A DNA stretch of 64,000 nucleotides from positions 1,012,438 through 1,076,437 of the forward strand of contig NZ_LMUS01000006.1 of the NCBI RefSeq assembly GCF_009765835.1, written 5' to 3'. This DNA is from Granulicella sp. L56. Its GTDB lineage: Bacteria; Acidobacteriota; Terriglobia; Terriglobales; Acidobacteriaceae. How positions within the stretch are numbered: position 1 is the stretch's first letter; every line of letters starts with the position of its first letter. A program made the translations under genes and the position numbers. The notes under the pieces were generated by a model. That model was not told the DNA's origin, did no database searches, and saw nothing but the letters and a program-made list of their open reading frames with translations. Positions 44,945 through 54,048 of the stretch are shown here, in pieces.

Positions 44945-44973
44945 GCCGCCACGTAATCAGATTGCGTGGCGGC
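44945..44973. terminator. Hairpin between the two peroxiredoxin genes
   Basis: GCCGCCACG / CGTGGCGGC, a 9-bp GC-rich stem with an 11-nt loop, 34 bp after the first peroxiredoxin stop. It is preceded by AAAAA and followed by AAGCGG, so it looks like a terminator for the minus strand or a weak intercistronic stem on the plus strand. Confidence 0.45.
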
Positions 44974-45000
44974 AAGCGGTATGAGTGAAAGTGAGCAACG

Positions 45001-45663
45001 ATGGCCGAATCACGCATCCCGCGCATTATGGAGCCGGCACCGGACTTTGAAGCCAAGAGCACGCATGGGCTCATCCGCCTGAGTGATTACACATCTCGGG
45101 GTAAGTGGGTGCTATTGTTCTCTCACCCCGCGGACTTCACGCCGGTTTGCTCGACAGAGTTTATCGAGTTCGCACGCAGCTACGACGACTTCGAGAAGAT
45201 CAATGTGCAACTGATCGGCGTCTCAATCGATTCCGTGTTTTCACACATCGCCTGGGTGCGCGATCTCGAGCAGATTGGCGGCATTCAGGTAAAGTTTCCC
45301 GTCATCGCAGACCTCGACCAGAAGGTCTCGTCGGCCTATGGCCTGGTGCACGAGGCCGCGGCAGACACTGCAACGGTTCGCGGAGTATTTGCCATCGACC
45401 CTAAGGGCACCGTTCGCGCGCTGATCTATTACCCCATGCAGCTTGGACGAAACATCGACGAACTCTTCCGCGTATTTCAGGCGCTACAAACCGCCGATGC
45501 GAATGGGGTATCGTGTCCGGCGAACTGGCGTCCCGGTCAGCCGGTGATCGTCGCGGCTCCTGCAACGGTAGAGGACGCCGCCAAACGGACCAGCGGCGCT
45601 GGCACCGGGCTGAATGTACAAAGCTGGTATCTTTCAAAGAAAGATCTGCCCATCGCAAAGTGA
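45001..45663 (+). CDS. Peroxiredoxin, 1-Cys (Prx6) type, second copy
   Basis: A 220-aa relative of the protein at 44252, clearly diverged (FSHPADFTPVCSTEFIEF with the peroxidatic Cys at about 50; SCPANWRPGQPVIV near the end). It lacks the insertion around GNTSEGRTPANNAA of the first copy. The extra Cys in CPANWRPG could serve as a resolving residue. Tandem, non-identical peroxiredoxins suggest separate substrates or conditions. There is no strong own promoter, so it may be read through from the first gene. Confidence 0.93.
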   Translation: MAESRIPRIMEPAPDFEAKSTHGLIRLSDYTSRGKWVLLFSHPADFTPVCSTEFIEFARSYDDFEKINVQLIGVSIDSVFSHIAWVRDLEQIGGIQVKFPVIADLDQKVSSAYGLVHEAAADTATVRGVFAIDPKGTVRALIYYPMQLGRNIDELFRVFQALQTADANGVSCPANWRPGQPVIVAAPATVEDAAKRTSGAGTGLNVQSWYLSKKDLPIAK

Positions 45664-45771
45664 TTAAAATGGGTAAGATGAAGACAGGAATTCCGGCCCA
45701 CTCTTTATTAGAGTCCTAAAAGAGAAAACTGGATCTCGTGTCGAGCCTGATGTCGAGGCTGGCAACGATGA

Positions 45772-45847
45772 GCACCGATGGCGAAGTGGTTAACGCGCTG
45801 GTCTGCAAAACCAGTACTCATGGGTTCAAATCCCATTCGGTGCTCCA
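45772..45847 (+). tRNA. tRNA-Cys (GCA)
   Basis: A complete 76-nt cloverleaf: acceptor stem GCACCGA/TCGGTGC, discriminator U as in other tRNA-Cys and encoded CCA (45845-45847); D-arm GCGAAGTGGTTAACGC; anticodon stem CTGGT-CTGCAAA-ACCAG with anticodon GCA; T-arm ATGGGTTCAAATCCCAT. All elements match the consensus. Confidence 0.97.
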
Positions 45848-45863
45848 CAAAAATCAAGAATTC

Positions 45864-45886
45864 ATCCGCCCGAAGCTGGGGCGGAT
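45864..45886 (+). terminator. Hairpin downstream of tRNA-Cys
   Basis: ATCCGCCC-gaagctg-GGGCGGAT, an 8-bp perfect stem 17 bp after the tRNA. No U-run follows, but its position suggests a 3'-end structure for the tRNA transcript. Confidence 0.4.
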
Positions 45887-46203
45887 TCGCTATCTATGAG
45901 GGTGTTGCTATTTGGCGATACAGGCGAAGCCCCGCTAAGAACAGCCGATATTGAGGGTGGGGATCAACGAGTGGAACCATAACTGAGGCATATTCCATCA
46001 GGTCAAAGGAATTGATCTTTGATTTTATTGACAAATAATATTTTTCTTAGGTAGAATTCGCCAAAAGTTCATGACAAGCTCCAACCTCGATTTCAATCTC
46101 ACATGCTTTGAGTTCGGCACTTTAGCCGTAACGTTTCCATAACAATGAGCGGTTCGAGCGGATGTCGTCGGAGAGATTCGAGAATGCCTTCGTATACCCG
46201 GAA
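45887..46203. other. Intergenic region without a gene
   Basis: About 317 bp, AT-rich in the right half (TTTATTGACAAATAATATTTTT at 46023 onward, whose TTGACA followed by AT-rich sequence could be a promoter for the acyltransferase). I see no gene, RNA or repeat here. Confidence 0.4.
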
Positions 46204-47352
46204 ATGAAAATGAACCTGACAAATATTGGCCGCTACTACCGGCCCGAGCTGGACGTTCTGCGTTTTCTCGCCTTTCTCAGCGTTTTCATTGTGCATCGCA
46301 TGGACCACTTGCCCATTAATCCAGCGCAGCACTTCTGGCTATACAACATCTGCCTTCTTGGCAACTTTGGCGTACCCGTCTTCTTCCTGCTCAGTGCATT
46401 CCTCATCACCGAGTTGCTCATGCGCGAGGACGATCGTCTTGGAACGATCCATATCGGATCGTTTTACATGCGTCGCATCCTCAGAATATGGCCCTTATAT
46501 TTCGGAGTATTCTACGGCCTTGTTTTACTCTCGCATTTCATCCCCCACATCGGCCCCAAGGACCCTCTCTCGTGGTTGGCATTCACTCTGTTTGCGGGAA
46601 ACTGGTACATCTGCAGCCATGGCTGGATCAATGCCTTCCCCGTCAATCCTCTCTGGAGCGTCTCCGTGGAAGAGCAGTTTTACATCGTAATCCCGCTTAT
46701 TGCTCTCTGTGGCCGCCGGTTTGGTCTGAAGATCGTCTCGTACATCCTCATAGCTATCTCCTATGCGGTAGTCACCTGGTATGCCTCGAAGGGCTGGCAC
46801 GGCTTCAGCAGTCAATGGACGAACAGCTTTGTTCAATTCCAGTTCTTCTCTGCGGGAACGCTGCTTTCTCTCTTCCTTAAAGGCCGTTCCCCTCGATGGA
46901 GTGTGCCCGTACGTTTGCTCAATATTTTGATAGGAATCGCCTGCCTCCTCATCGCGTCCTTATACTTCGGCGTACAGGCCGACATACCCAGTTCTACCGT
47001 GCTGCAAGCGCCTATCGGATGGGCGCTGGTGCTTGTTGGAACCATCTTATTTTTCCTCAGCCTGCTCGGAACGCCCGGCCGATATCTTCCAAAGCCAATC
47101 ATCTATCTCGGGCGCATTTCTTATGGCCTGTATCTTTTTCACGAACTCGTTTATACCCTTATCTTTCATACATGGAACGCACAGCTCACTCGCCTGAGCG
47201 AATTTCTGCACCTTGGCCAGTGGCGAGGAGGAGTGGGAACTGCCATTGCCTTCGGCGCGGTCGTTCTTATAGCTCACCTCTCGTATCAACTCTATGAGCG
47301 TCCATTTCTGCGGCTCAAAAAGCGCTTCACGTTTGTGCCTTCACGAGATTGA
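46204..47352 (+). CDS. Acyltransferase family 3 (OafA/YrhL-like)
   Basis: A 382-aa inner-membrane acyltransferase with about ten helices that O-acetylates (or otherwise acylates) extracytoplasmic sugars. YYRPELDVLRFLAFLSVFIVHR carries the conserved RxLD/RFLA start and the catalytic His in VHR; the GVPVFFLLSAFLITELL and RILRIWPLY motifs follow; ISYGLYLFHELVY is the conserved end of the domain. It has no C-terminal SGNH domain. ATG 46204 is used, but an in-frame ATG at 46162 or 46210 cannot be excluded. It may decorate the surface glycan whose transferases lie at 17-21 kb. Confidence 0.88.
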   Translation: MKMNLTNIGRYYRPELDVLRFLAFLSVFIVHRMDHLPINPAQHFWLYNICLLGNFGVPVFFLLSAFLITELLMREDDRLGTIHIGSFYMRRILRIWPLYFGVFYGLVLLSHFIPHIGPKDPLSWLAFTLFAGNWYICSHGWINAFPVNPLWSVSVEEQFYIVIPLIALCGRRFGLKIVSYILIAISYAVVTWYASKGWHGFSSQWTNSFVQFQFFSAGTLLSLFLKGRSPRWSVPVRLLNILIGIACLLIASLYFGVQADIPSSTVLQAPIGWALVLVGTILFFLSLLGTPGRYLPKPIIYLGRISYGLYLFHELVYTLIFHTWNAQLTRLSEFLHLGQWRGGVGTAIAFGAVVLIAHLSYQLYERPFLRLKKRFTFVPSRD

Positions 47353-47466
47353 GTGTGCCGTACTCAGAACTCAATGTTGTGAATGTGGAACTGTCCTAAG
47401 CGAACAGGAAGATCCACGTTCAAAATCGGCTTGACGATGAAACTTCAGAATGCTTCAATTGCTTTG

Positions 47467-47482
47467 ATTTAAATGTTTAAAT
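47467..47482. promoter_or_regulatory. Putative LacI-family operator (perfect copy)
   Basis: ATTTAAA-TG-TTTAAAT, a perfect 7+2+7 inverted repeat 72 bp upstream of the 776-aa secreted protein start. It has the same half-sites and spacing as the site at 61012 in front of the TonB operon. Confidence 0.7.
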
Positions 47483-47553
47483 TAATCAGCCCGCTTGTGA
47501 GCTAACCATCAAAACCTTTTTTGATCAGTAGCGCTTCGGAGAAAGCTAACCAA

Positions 47554-49884
47554 ATGCAATCAAGCATGCGAACTGCAATCGTCCTGTCTTCTCTGGCCCT
47601 TTCGACGCTTCAACTTCGCGCCGGGAATCGGCTCGAAGCGACTGGTGGCGCGATACGATTTGAAGTCGATACAACGAATTCCGCTCAGAATGAGGCTGTC
47701 TCCATCAAGGAGGATGGAGCCTGGGTGCCTGCGCTGTCATCGACCGCATCGCCAACCCGAGTCATATCGGAAGGAACCCCGGATGTCGTTCATTCCTGCA
47801 CAATCGAAGCGGTATCCTCCATCCCTGAAGGATTGGCTCTACAAGAAGACTGTTCCGTTGGCGTCCTGGAAGAGAGGGTGTTTCTTACCTCTGAACCTGA
47901 TGTTCTCACGGTAGAGGCAAGGTTCGCCCCCAAAGCGGGCATAAAGATCCGTTCCGTTGAAGATCGCTACAACTTCGCGCCAGGCAGGCGTGCATCGAGC
48001 TCACCGACCTCTGGCCCGGTCGACTTCGTCTGGAGCCAGAACATTAAGAATGAGGCGGATGACATCGTTCCGAACTGGGCGTTCAAATCTCCCGTAGTCA
48101 TGCTTCAACAAGGAAAGATCTTCGCCGCTCTCATGCCTGAATTGAGTGACAGGCGGAGCGATCCGCTCGCTCTTGACCTCGATGTGACCTCAGAGAAGCT
48201 CCCCTGGCTCTCCTATGGAGCCGTGGCTTCTCAGCCATATGGGCATAGCTACTTCCGGCGTGCCCCCGATGCTGGACCTCGAGTTGTCGCAGGCCTGATT
48301 GAATATCGGTACTCCATCGTCGCGTCTGAGCAGCCCTACAAGCTTGGCTATCGCAGAGTTGTACGTCGCCTCTGGTCCCACGAAGGGCACAAAGAACTTC
48401 TGCAATCGAACGACCTACAGCAGAACGTCACGCGCCCTGAACTGGTGACCTTCGATGACTGGCGAACGGATACGTGGGTGCGCTATGCAAATGCAATGTA
48501 TCGCGGATTCGATTGCGGCAATCAACGCTGCGGCACATTGGTCAGCAATAGAAATCCAGAGGGGGAATGGGACAAACCGGCTCCGGATGCCTGGTTCAAT
48601 GCATGGTTTCAGACCCTGCGGAGTGCATACGGATGGTATCTCTATGGCCAACGCACGAATAATAAAGATATCGAAGGCAAAGCTGAGAGCATTCTCAATC
48701 TTGCGCTAAAAAGTCCGCAGAATCATGGTGCCTTTCCAACCGTCTACATACTGAGCGAGAAGCGTTGGATTCGCGATGATGGATGGGCTGGCTATGCCGA
48801 TAATTACCATACCTTTTGCATGTCGTGGACTGCTTATTGGATGCTGGAATGGGGCAAGAATCTAACTCCAGATCGAGAAAAAGAGATCCTCGCATTTGTA
48901 CGCCCCTATGGCGATTTCCTCGTCAAGCAGCAACTCGCCAGCGGTGTCATTCCTTCCTGGTACGACAAGGACCTTACTCCAAGAAGCGAGTTTCGCGACT
49001 TCAATGCGGAGACGGCCGCATCGGCGCTACTCCTTGCCTCGCTCGGTCAGGCAACGGGAGACCGTACCTATATCAATGCAGCGGAACGGGCAATGAACTT
49101 TATTACAAAAGAAGTGCTGCCCCGAGAGCGCTGGTTCGATTTCGAGACGTTCAAATCCTGCGCTCGTAAGCCATTCGACTTCTACGACGCGTGGACTGCA
49201 CAGTATCCGCAAAATAATCTTGCGACCATTCAGGCAGCGAAGGCCTATCTTGAACTGTATAAGGTGACGAAGAACCGCGAGTATCTCGAACAAGGAACGC
49301 AGGTACTGGACTACCTCTTGCTGACGCAGCAGGTATGGAATAATCCAGCATTCTCGCCTAAGGTGGTTGGCGGATTTACCACGCAAAACACCGACGCGGA
49401 GTGGAGCGACGCCCGTCAGGGTTATGCCGCTGTGTTGCTATGGGATTATTACAAGGCGACAGACCACCAGGAATATCTGGAGCGCGCTGTAGCCGCAGCC
49501 CGTTCTACCTTTGCAGTCGCGCCATGGGAGAATTGGGCACACACCGGCTACCTCGATGAGGAGGGCTCGCTTACAGGATTTCACTGGGGACCTGGAAGCG
49601 CCCTGACCTCCGTGGAGATCATGTCACCCACTTTGGGAGACGCGTTCATCAATTTAGCAGAGAAGGAAGGTGTTGGCTTCAACGCTTGCTCGTTGCGCAA
49701 TGTAACTGTGAACGGCCATTCGATATCCTTTGATCTGGAGACCTTTCCGTCCTCACGCTCGATCAGGGTCCGATTTTCTGGAGTTGACCCGCACGTCAGA
49801 TATCAAATTACCTGGAACGGGAATCACTCGAGCATGGTCGATGGCGAAACCTTAGCTCGGGATGGCTACGTCGTACGTCAATAG
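47554..49884 (+). CDS. Secreted protein with (alpha/alpha)-toroid, candidate glycoside hydrolase or lyase
   Basis: A 776-aa exported protein. After a signal peptide (SSMRTAIVLSSLALSTLQLRA) comes a beta-sandwich-like region (about 25-290), then helical repeats (about 300-690) with aromatic/acidic patterns typical of six-hairpin sugar-active enzymes: YADNYHTFCMSWTAYWMLEW, RDFNAETAASALLLASLGQA, FYDAWTAQYPQNNLATIQAA. A short beta C-terminal domain follows. I cannot assign a CAZy family; the sequence is not a plain GH127, GH88 or PL pattern to my eye. GGAGAAAG is 8 nt before ATG 47554. The gene converges with the DUF2961 gene and shares the LacI operator with the operon, so it probably acts on the same glycan. 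Confidence 0.8.
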   Translation: MQSSMRTAIVLSSLALSTLQLRAGNRLEATGGAIRFEVDTTNSAQNEAVSIKEDGAWVPALSSTASPTRVISEGTPDVVHSCTIEAVSSIPEGLALQEDCSVGVLEERVFLTSEPDVLTVEARFAPKAGIKIRSVEDRYNFAPGRRASSSPTSGPVDFVWSQNIKNEADDIVPNWAFKSPVVMLQQGKIFAALMPELSDRRSDPLALDLDVTSEKLPWLSYGAVASQPYGHSYFRRAPDAGPRVVAGLIEYRYSIVASEQPYKLGYRRVVRRLWSHEGHKELLQSNDLQQNVTRPELVTFDDWRTDTWVRYANAMYRGFDCGNQRCGTLVSNRNPEGEWDKPAPDAWFNAWFQTLRSAYGWYLYGQRTNNKDIEGKAESILNLALKSPQNHGAFPTVYILSEKRWIRDDGWAGYADNYHTFCMSWTAYWMLEWGKNLTPDREKEILAFVRPYGDFLVKQQLASGVIPSWYDKDLTPRSEFRDFNAETAASALLLASLGQATGDRTYINAAERAMNFITKEVLPRERWFDFETFKSCARKPFDFYDAWTAQYPQNNLATIQAAKAYLELYKVTKNREYLEQGTQVLDYLLLTQQVWNNPAFSPKVVGGFTTQNTDAEWSDARQGYAAVLLWDYYKATDHQEYLERAVAAARSTFAVAPWENWAHTGYLDEEGSLTGFHWGPGSALTSVEIMSPTLGDAFINLAEKEGVGFNACSLRNVTVNGHSISFDLETFPSSRSIRVRFSGVDPHVRYQITWNGNHSSMVDGETLARDGYVVRQ

Positions 49885-49956
49885 TCTCCAGCAGCGACCC
49901 ATGCGACTGCCTCTTTCGATACATCCAGTGAAAGAAGCCCGCATGAGTAATTACTT

Positions 49957-51078
49957 CTAGCGAGAGCCGCTCCCATTACCAGGGCCACCCACCATCTGTA
50001 ATGCCGGGATTCGCTGATCTATAGGAGGCAATGCAGGAAAGGGCGCATGCGGCTCCGCCTGATACCAATAGGCAACCGAGTAGTAATTATCAGAACGATG
50101 GTTGGCATGACCATGCTCAATCGTTGCCTTGATCGATTCACTGAAAGGGATGGGAGCATCAAAATGAAAACGATAGACGCTCGATCTTCCACCCGCCAAT
50201 TCGTCACCTACAACAGGTGCACCATATAGAGAATAGGAGAAGGATTGCCCGCCAAAATCCCACGCGCCCAAAAAATAATCCTCACTGCCAGTGCCACTAA
50301 TTGAAGAAAGCTTTGCTCCATCTATAAAGAACATGTCATCGCCCTCGCCCCACCATCCGTCCTGATTCTGTAGTACGGACATGGTGACGCCGACATACTG
50401 GCCATGGCCCTTTGCGTCGAGCCAGACATAATTATCTTTTCCGTCTAAATTAGTCTTGTTGTTCGTGAGCGGCACATAATTATTCGGCCAATCATTTGTC
50501 CACCCATGATTGGGTTGGGCTTGCCGATACTGCGCGTGAAAATATAGAGTTCCCTCGGAGAGTGGATGTGATTCCGTACGATAGTCGACGTTGTAATAAA
50601 GGCTATCGATCGGCTCCTTCCCTTCATTGGTAACTGTAATCCGTGCGTGATGTCGATACGGCATCGGAAAGTAACTGTTCAAGGCCTTGATACTACCAAC
50701 GGAGAGCATCTCGGATTGCCAGTTGTGGTAAGTGCCCAATCCAAGGCCGAAGAAATCCCCGATGGGGGCTTCCACGCTGGGCGTCGCTTCTCCATCCCAA
50801 TAGATACGCAAGACGATGCGCTTGAGATGGTACGCTTCCCGATCGTTAATCGTGAACCAGATGTGCGAGATCGTCCCCGGCCCATCCGTATCCAGGACAG
50901 TGTAGGTAGCGCCTGGAGCAACGGTACGAAAATCAGCATTCCCGCCAGTGGGATCAGCACTGGAAGTGCGATGCAAGATATAGGTCTGCTGTTGAGTTAT
51001 ATCTGGCTGCCAGTTCTGCGACTGCGCCATCGCCATGGAGCTGGCAGCCAATAGAAAAAGAGCAGCAATTTTCATCAT
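49957..51078 (-). CDS. DUF2961 (GH172) family secreted glycoside hydrolase
   Basis: A 373-aa exported protein with signal peptide MMKIAALFLLAASSMAMAQ and a double jelly-roll DUF2961 domain. The hallmark regions are DTDGPGTISHIWFTIND, IGDFFGLGLGTYHNWQSEM and GTGSEDYFLGAWDFGG, where the family's catalytic Glu is expected. GH172 members have been described as difructose-anhydride synthases/fructofuranosidases and as exo-alpha-D-arabinofuranosidases. In this sugar locus I infer release of D-arabinofuranose or a related pentofuranose in the periplasm. GAGG lies before ATG 51078. Last gene of the operon. Confidence 0.88.
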   Translation of the reverse strand: MMKIAALFLLAASSMAMAQSQNWQPDITQQQTYILHRTSSADPTGGNADFRTVAPGATYTVLDTDGPGTISHIWFTINDREAYHLKRIVLRIYWDGEATPSVEAPIGDFFGLGLGTYHNWQSEMLSVGSIKALNSYFPMPYRHHARITVTNEGKEPIDSLYYNVDYRTESHPLSEGTLYFHAQYRQAQPNHGWTNDWPNNYVPLTNNKTNLDGKDNYVWLDAKGHGQYVGVTMSVLQNQDGWWGEGDDMFFIDGAKLSSISGTGSEDYFLGAWDFGGQSFSYSLYGAPVVGDELAGGRSSVYRFHFDAPIPFSESIKATIEHGHANHRSDNYYSVAYWYQAEPHAPFPALPPIDQRIPALQMVGGPGNGSGSR

Positions 51079-51106
51079 TATTACCTCATCAAATTTGAAA
51101 TGAATT

Positions 51107-52435
51107 TTAGTCAATACCTAAACTGGTCTGCAGATGCTCGAGAGATATATTGCTGGTCTCTGGGTAATAGAACAGGACGAGGAAGAAGTCGAGCACCATC
51201 ATCGCTGCGAAGAATATGAACGGATAAGCGCCGGAAGACACAGCCATCAGAGGAAATACCAGCGAGATGGCGGCATTGGTTACCCAGTGCGACGAACTGC
51301 CAAGGCTCTGGCCTTTCGATCGGACCCGAGTCGGAAATACCTCGCTGATATAGACCCAGACAACGGCACCTTGAGACACCGCGAAGAAGGCGATGTAGAT
51401 CATGAGGAGCCATACAAGCCAGTCGAGGTGTTTATGGGTGAGAAAGACATAAGAGACTGCGGACAGACATAGCGCAAGCCCAGCAGTGCCAAATAGCAAC
51501 AGCTTCTTGCGGCCAATTTTGTCAATCACCGACATGGCAAGCAAGGTGGCGACGAGATTGGCGGCGCCAACAGCTACAGCCTGCAAATCGCCAGATACCT
51601 TGGAAGCTCCGGCCAGAGCAAAAATATCGTTCAAATAATAGAGGATGGCATTGATCCCCGATAGCTGGCAGAACATGCCTACTGTAATGGCAAGAAACAC
51701 CGGGAGCCGATACCGTTTGGAGAATAAGGGATCGGCCGAAACAGATCGCTCCAAATGGATCGAGGCAACGATCTCATCAAGATCCTCCTTCGGGTTTGGG
51801 ATGCCGGTGAGACGAAGCACATTGAGCGCCTCTTCCAGTTTCATCTGCATAGCAAGCCAGCGCGGGCTGCGCGGAATGCCAAACAGTGCAACCAGAAAAA
51901 GAACCGCGGGCAACCCCGAGATCCCCAATTGCCAGCGCCACTCATGCGCCCCCAGATGCATCATGCCAATCAAGAAATTAGAGACATAGGCAAGCAAAAT
52001 TCCGACAACTATATTGACCTGGAAAAATCCGACCAGTCGCCCCCTCCATTCGGTTGGAGCAATCTCGGCGATATACATTGGTCCTAATACAGATGATCCA
52101 CCGATGCCGACGCCTCCAATGAAGCGAAAGAAGATCAATGCCGGCCAACTCCAGGCAAACGCGCATCCCAGTGCGGAGATAATGTAAAAGACAGCCATCG
52201 CGCGAAGGCTATCTCGGCGGCCAAATCGCTGCCCGGGTATGCCTGCTGCCATTGCGCCAATAACCGTACCCACTAGCGCGCTTGATACGGTGACTCCAAG
52301 CAGCGCGGGGGAAAGATGGTAGACCTGCGTTAAAGCATGCGTGGTGCCGGAAATAACCGCTGTATCGAATCCAAACAACAGGCCGCCAAGTGCGCCTACC
52401 ATAGTGCTTTTGATTACATGAGAATTGATCGTCAT
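51107..52435 (-). CDS. MFS sugar porter
   Basis: A 442-aa inner-membrane proton-linked sugar transporter of the XylE/AraE type. The 12 helices carry the family signatures: GGLLFGFDTAVISG in helix 1, GQRFGRRDSLRAMAV, RFIGGVGIGGSSVLGPMYIAE between helices 4 and 5, PRSPRWLAM at the end of helix 6, SGINAILYYLND in helix 7 and VYISEVFPTRVRSKGQS. It should import the monosaccharide released by the hydrolases. Its ATG overlaps the kinase stop by 4 bp. Confidence 0.93.
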   Translation of the reverse strand: MTINSHVIKSTMVGALGGLLFGFDTAVISGTTHALTQVYHLSPALLGVTVSSALVGTVIGAMAAGIPGQRFGRRDSLRAMAVFYIISALGCAFAWSWPALIFFRFIGGVGIGGSSVLGPMYIAEIAPTEWRGRLVGFFQVNIVVGILLAYVSNFLIGMMHLGAHEWRWQLGISGLPAVLFLVALFGIPRSPRWLAMQMKLEEALNVLRLTGIPNPKEDLDEIVASIHLERSVSADPLFSKRYRLPVFLAITVGMFCQLSGINAILYYLNDIFALAGASKVSGDLQAVAVGAANLVATLLAMSVIDKIGRKKLLLFGTAGLALCLSAVSYVFLTHKHLDWLVWLLMIYIAFFAVSQGAVVWVYISEVFPTRVRSKGQSLGSSSHWVTNAAISLVFPLMAVSSGAYPFIFFAAMMVLDFFLVLFYYPETSNISLEHLQTSLGID

Positions 52436-54015
52436 TTAAGCTCCGGTACTTCGCTTGCAATCTTACGCAATGTGGGCAAGACATGCCCAATGCATGCAGC
52501 AGGCGCGTCCTGCGTTCCAAGCGAAAAATAAAGTTCGCGATAAAGAGAATAAAGTTCGTCATATACCGAGGCTTCGTGCTCATCGGGAAGAAATATGTTG
52601 TGAGACGGGCAGAGTGCATCCTGGGCCTCTTCGATTGAGGCATAGTCACCGCTGGCCACAAAAGCAAAGATTGCCGAACCCAAGCTAGTGACGTCTCCAG
52701 AGGGCACAAGAACAGGCTTGTTCAACACATTCGCGTAAATTTGGTTCAGTACATTATTTTTTCGAGGAATACCGCCGCCATTAATAATGCGCTTCACCGG
52801 CGCACCTCCCTCTTCCATTCGTTCCAGGATGATGCGCGTGTGGAACGCAGTTCCCTCAATCGCGGCGAAGAGCTCGTCCTTTGCAGTGCTCATCAAATTC
52901 CACCCAAAAGTGACACCGCCAAGATTTGGGTTTACCAGAACCGTGCGGTCGCCGTTGTCCCACGTCATCCGTAGAAGTCCTGTCTGCCCGGCACGGTAGC
53001 TGTTGAGCCCCTCCATGAGAGTGTGGACATCCATACCTGCCCGACCAGCAATGCTGTCGAAGATGTCGCCCACCGCGGACAAGCCTGCTTCAATACCAAC
53101 GTATCCAGGTAGTACCGAGCCCGGCACAACTCCGCACACCCCTGGCACAAGTGTCTGCTGTTCGCTTACTCCGATGATGCAGGTCGAGGTGCCGATGACA
53201 TTCACCACATCGCCAAGTCGAATGTTAGCGGCAATCGCATCCCAGTGCGCGTCCAGCGCTCCAACCGGAATCGGAATGCCAGCACGTAGGCCAAGCCGCT
53301 CGGCCCATGCACCGCTCAGGTGTCCGGCAATTCGATCTGAAGTTTCATAGCGTCCTTCAAGCTTCTCCCTTATTCCTGAAAAAAGCGGGTCAATAGAGCT
53401 AAGAAATTCTGCTGAGGGCAACCCACCCCATTTGGCATTCCACATCCACTTGTGCCCCATCGCACACACGCTGCGTGGCAAATTGATGACGGAGGTGGAT
53501 CCGCATAGCGTCGCAACCACCATGTCACAGTTTTCAAGAGCAGTGGCGAAGCGTTCGCGCTTTTCAGGATTGTTTCGCAGCCAATGCAACAGCTTGGAGA
53601 ATCCCCACTCCGACGAATAGGTTCCACCGCACCAATCGATGGCTTCAAGTCCCCGCGCGTGGGCGGCAGCCGTAATCTCCTGCGCTTCACGCCATGCCCG
53701 GTGATCGCACCACAGATAGTAATCATCGAGCGGCTGCAGGTCTTCTCCGACAGGAATGACGCTGGATCCTGTAGTGTCGATTGCGAGCGCTTTCACCGTG
53801 TCGCCACTTACATTCCCTGCATCGAGCGCCTTTCGCATCGCACTTTCGAGTGCATTCATCTGCGCCGCATGGCTCTGCGTGGCAAAATTAGGATCATGAG
53901 CTACACGGTTCAGCGGATACTCCGCGACTCCGGATGCCAGTCTTCCCACCTTCTTGTCAAAGAGCGATACGCGAACGCTCAAAGTTCCAAAATCAACACC
54001 CGCAACAATACTCAC
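52432..54015 (-). CDS. FGGY family ribulokinase (AraB-like)
   Basis: A 527-aa cytosolic sugar kinase. GVDFGTLSVRVSLFD at the N-terminus, CAMGHKWMWNAKWGGLPS, VGALDAHWDAIAAN with the catalytic Asp, VIGTSTCIIGV and the adenosine-binding GGGIPRKNNVLNQIYANVLN all match ribulokinases rather than other FGGY kinases. AraB enzymes accept L- and D-ribulose, so it fits either arabinose enantiomer after isomerisation. GTG start with AGGAG 7 nt upstream. No araD or araA is in the window. It lies between the isomerase and porter genes. Confidence 0.9.
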   Translation of the reverse strand: MSIVAGVDFGTLSVRVSLFDKKVGRLASGVAEYPLNRVAHDPNFATQSHAAQMNALESAMRKALDAGNVSGDTVKALAIDTTGSSVIPVGEDLQPLDDYYLWCDHRAWREAQEITAAAHARGLEAIDWCGGTYSSEWGFSKLLHWLRNNPEKRERFATALENCDMVVATLCGSTSVINLPRSVCAMGHKWMWNAKWGGLPSAEFLSSIDPLFSGIREKLEGRYETSDRIAGHLSGAWAERLGLRAGIPIPVGALDAHWDAIAANIRLGDVVNVIGTSTCIIGVSEQQTLVPGVCGVVPGSVLPGYVGIEAGLSAVGDIFDSIAGRAGMDVHTLMEGLNSYRAGQTGLLRMTWDNGDRTVLVNPNLGGVTFGWNLMSTAKDELFAAIEGTAFHTRIILERMEEGGAPVKRIINGGGIPRKNNVLNQIYANVLNKPVLVPSGDVTSLGSAIFAFVASGDYASIEEAQDALCPSHNIFLPDEHEASVYDELYSLYRELYFSLGTQDAPAACIGHVLPTLRKIASEVPELK

Positions 54016-54048
54016 AAACCTGCTCCTGATTGGTAGATCAATGCTTGC

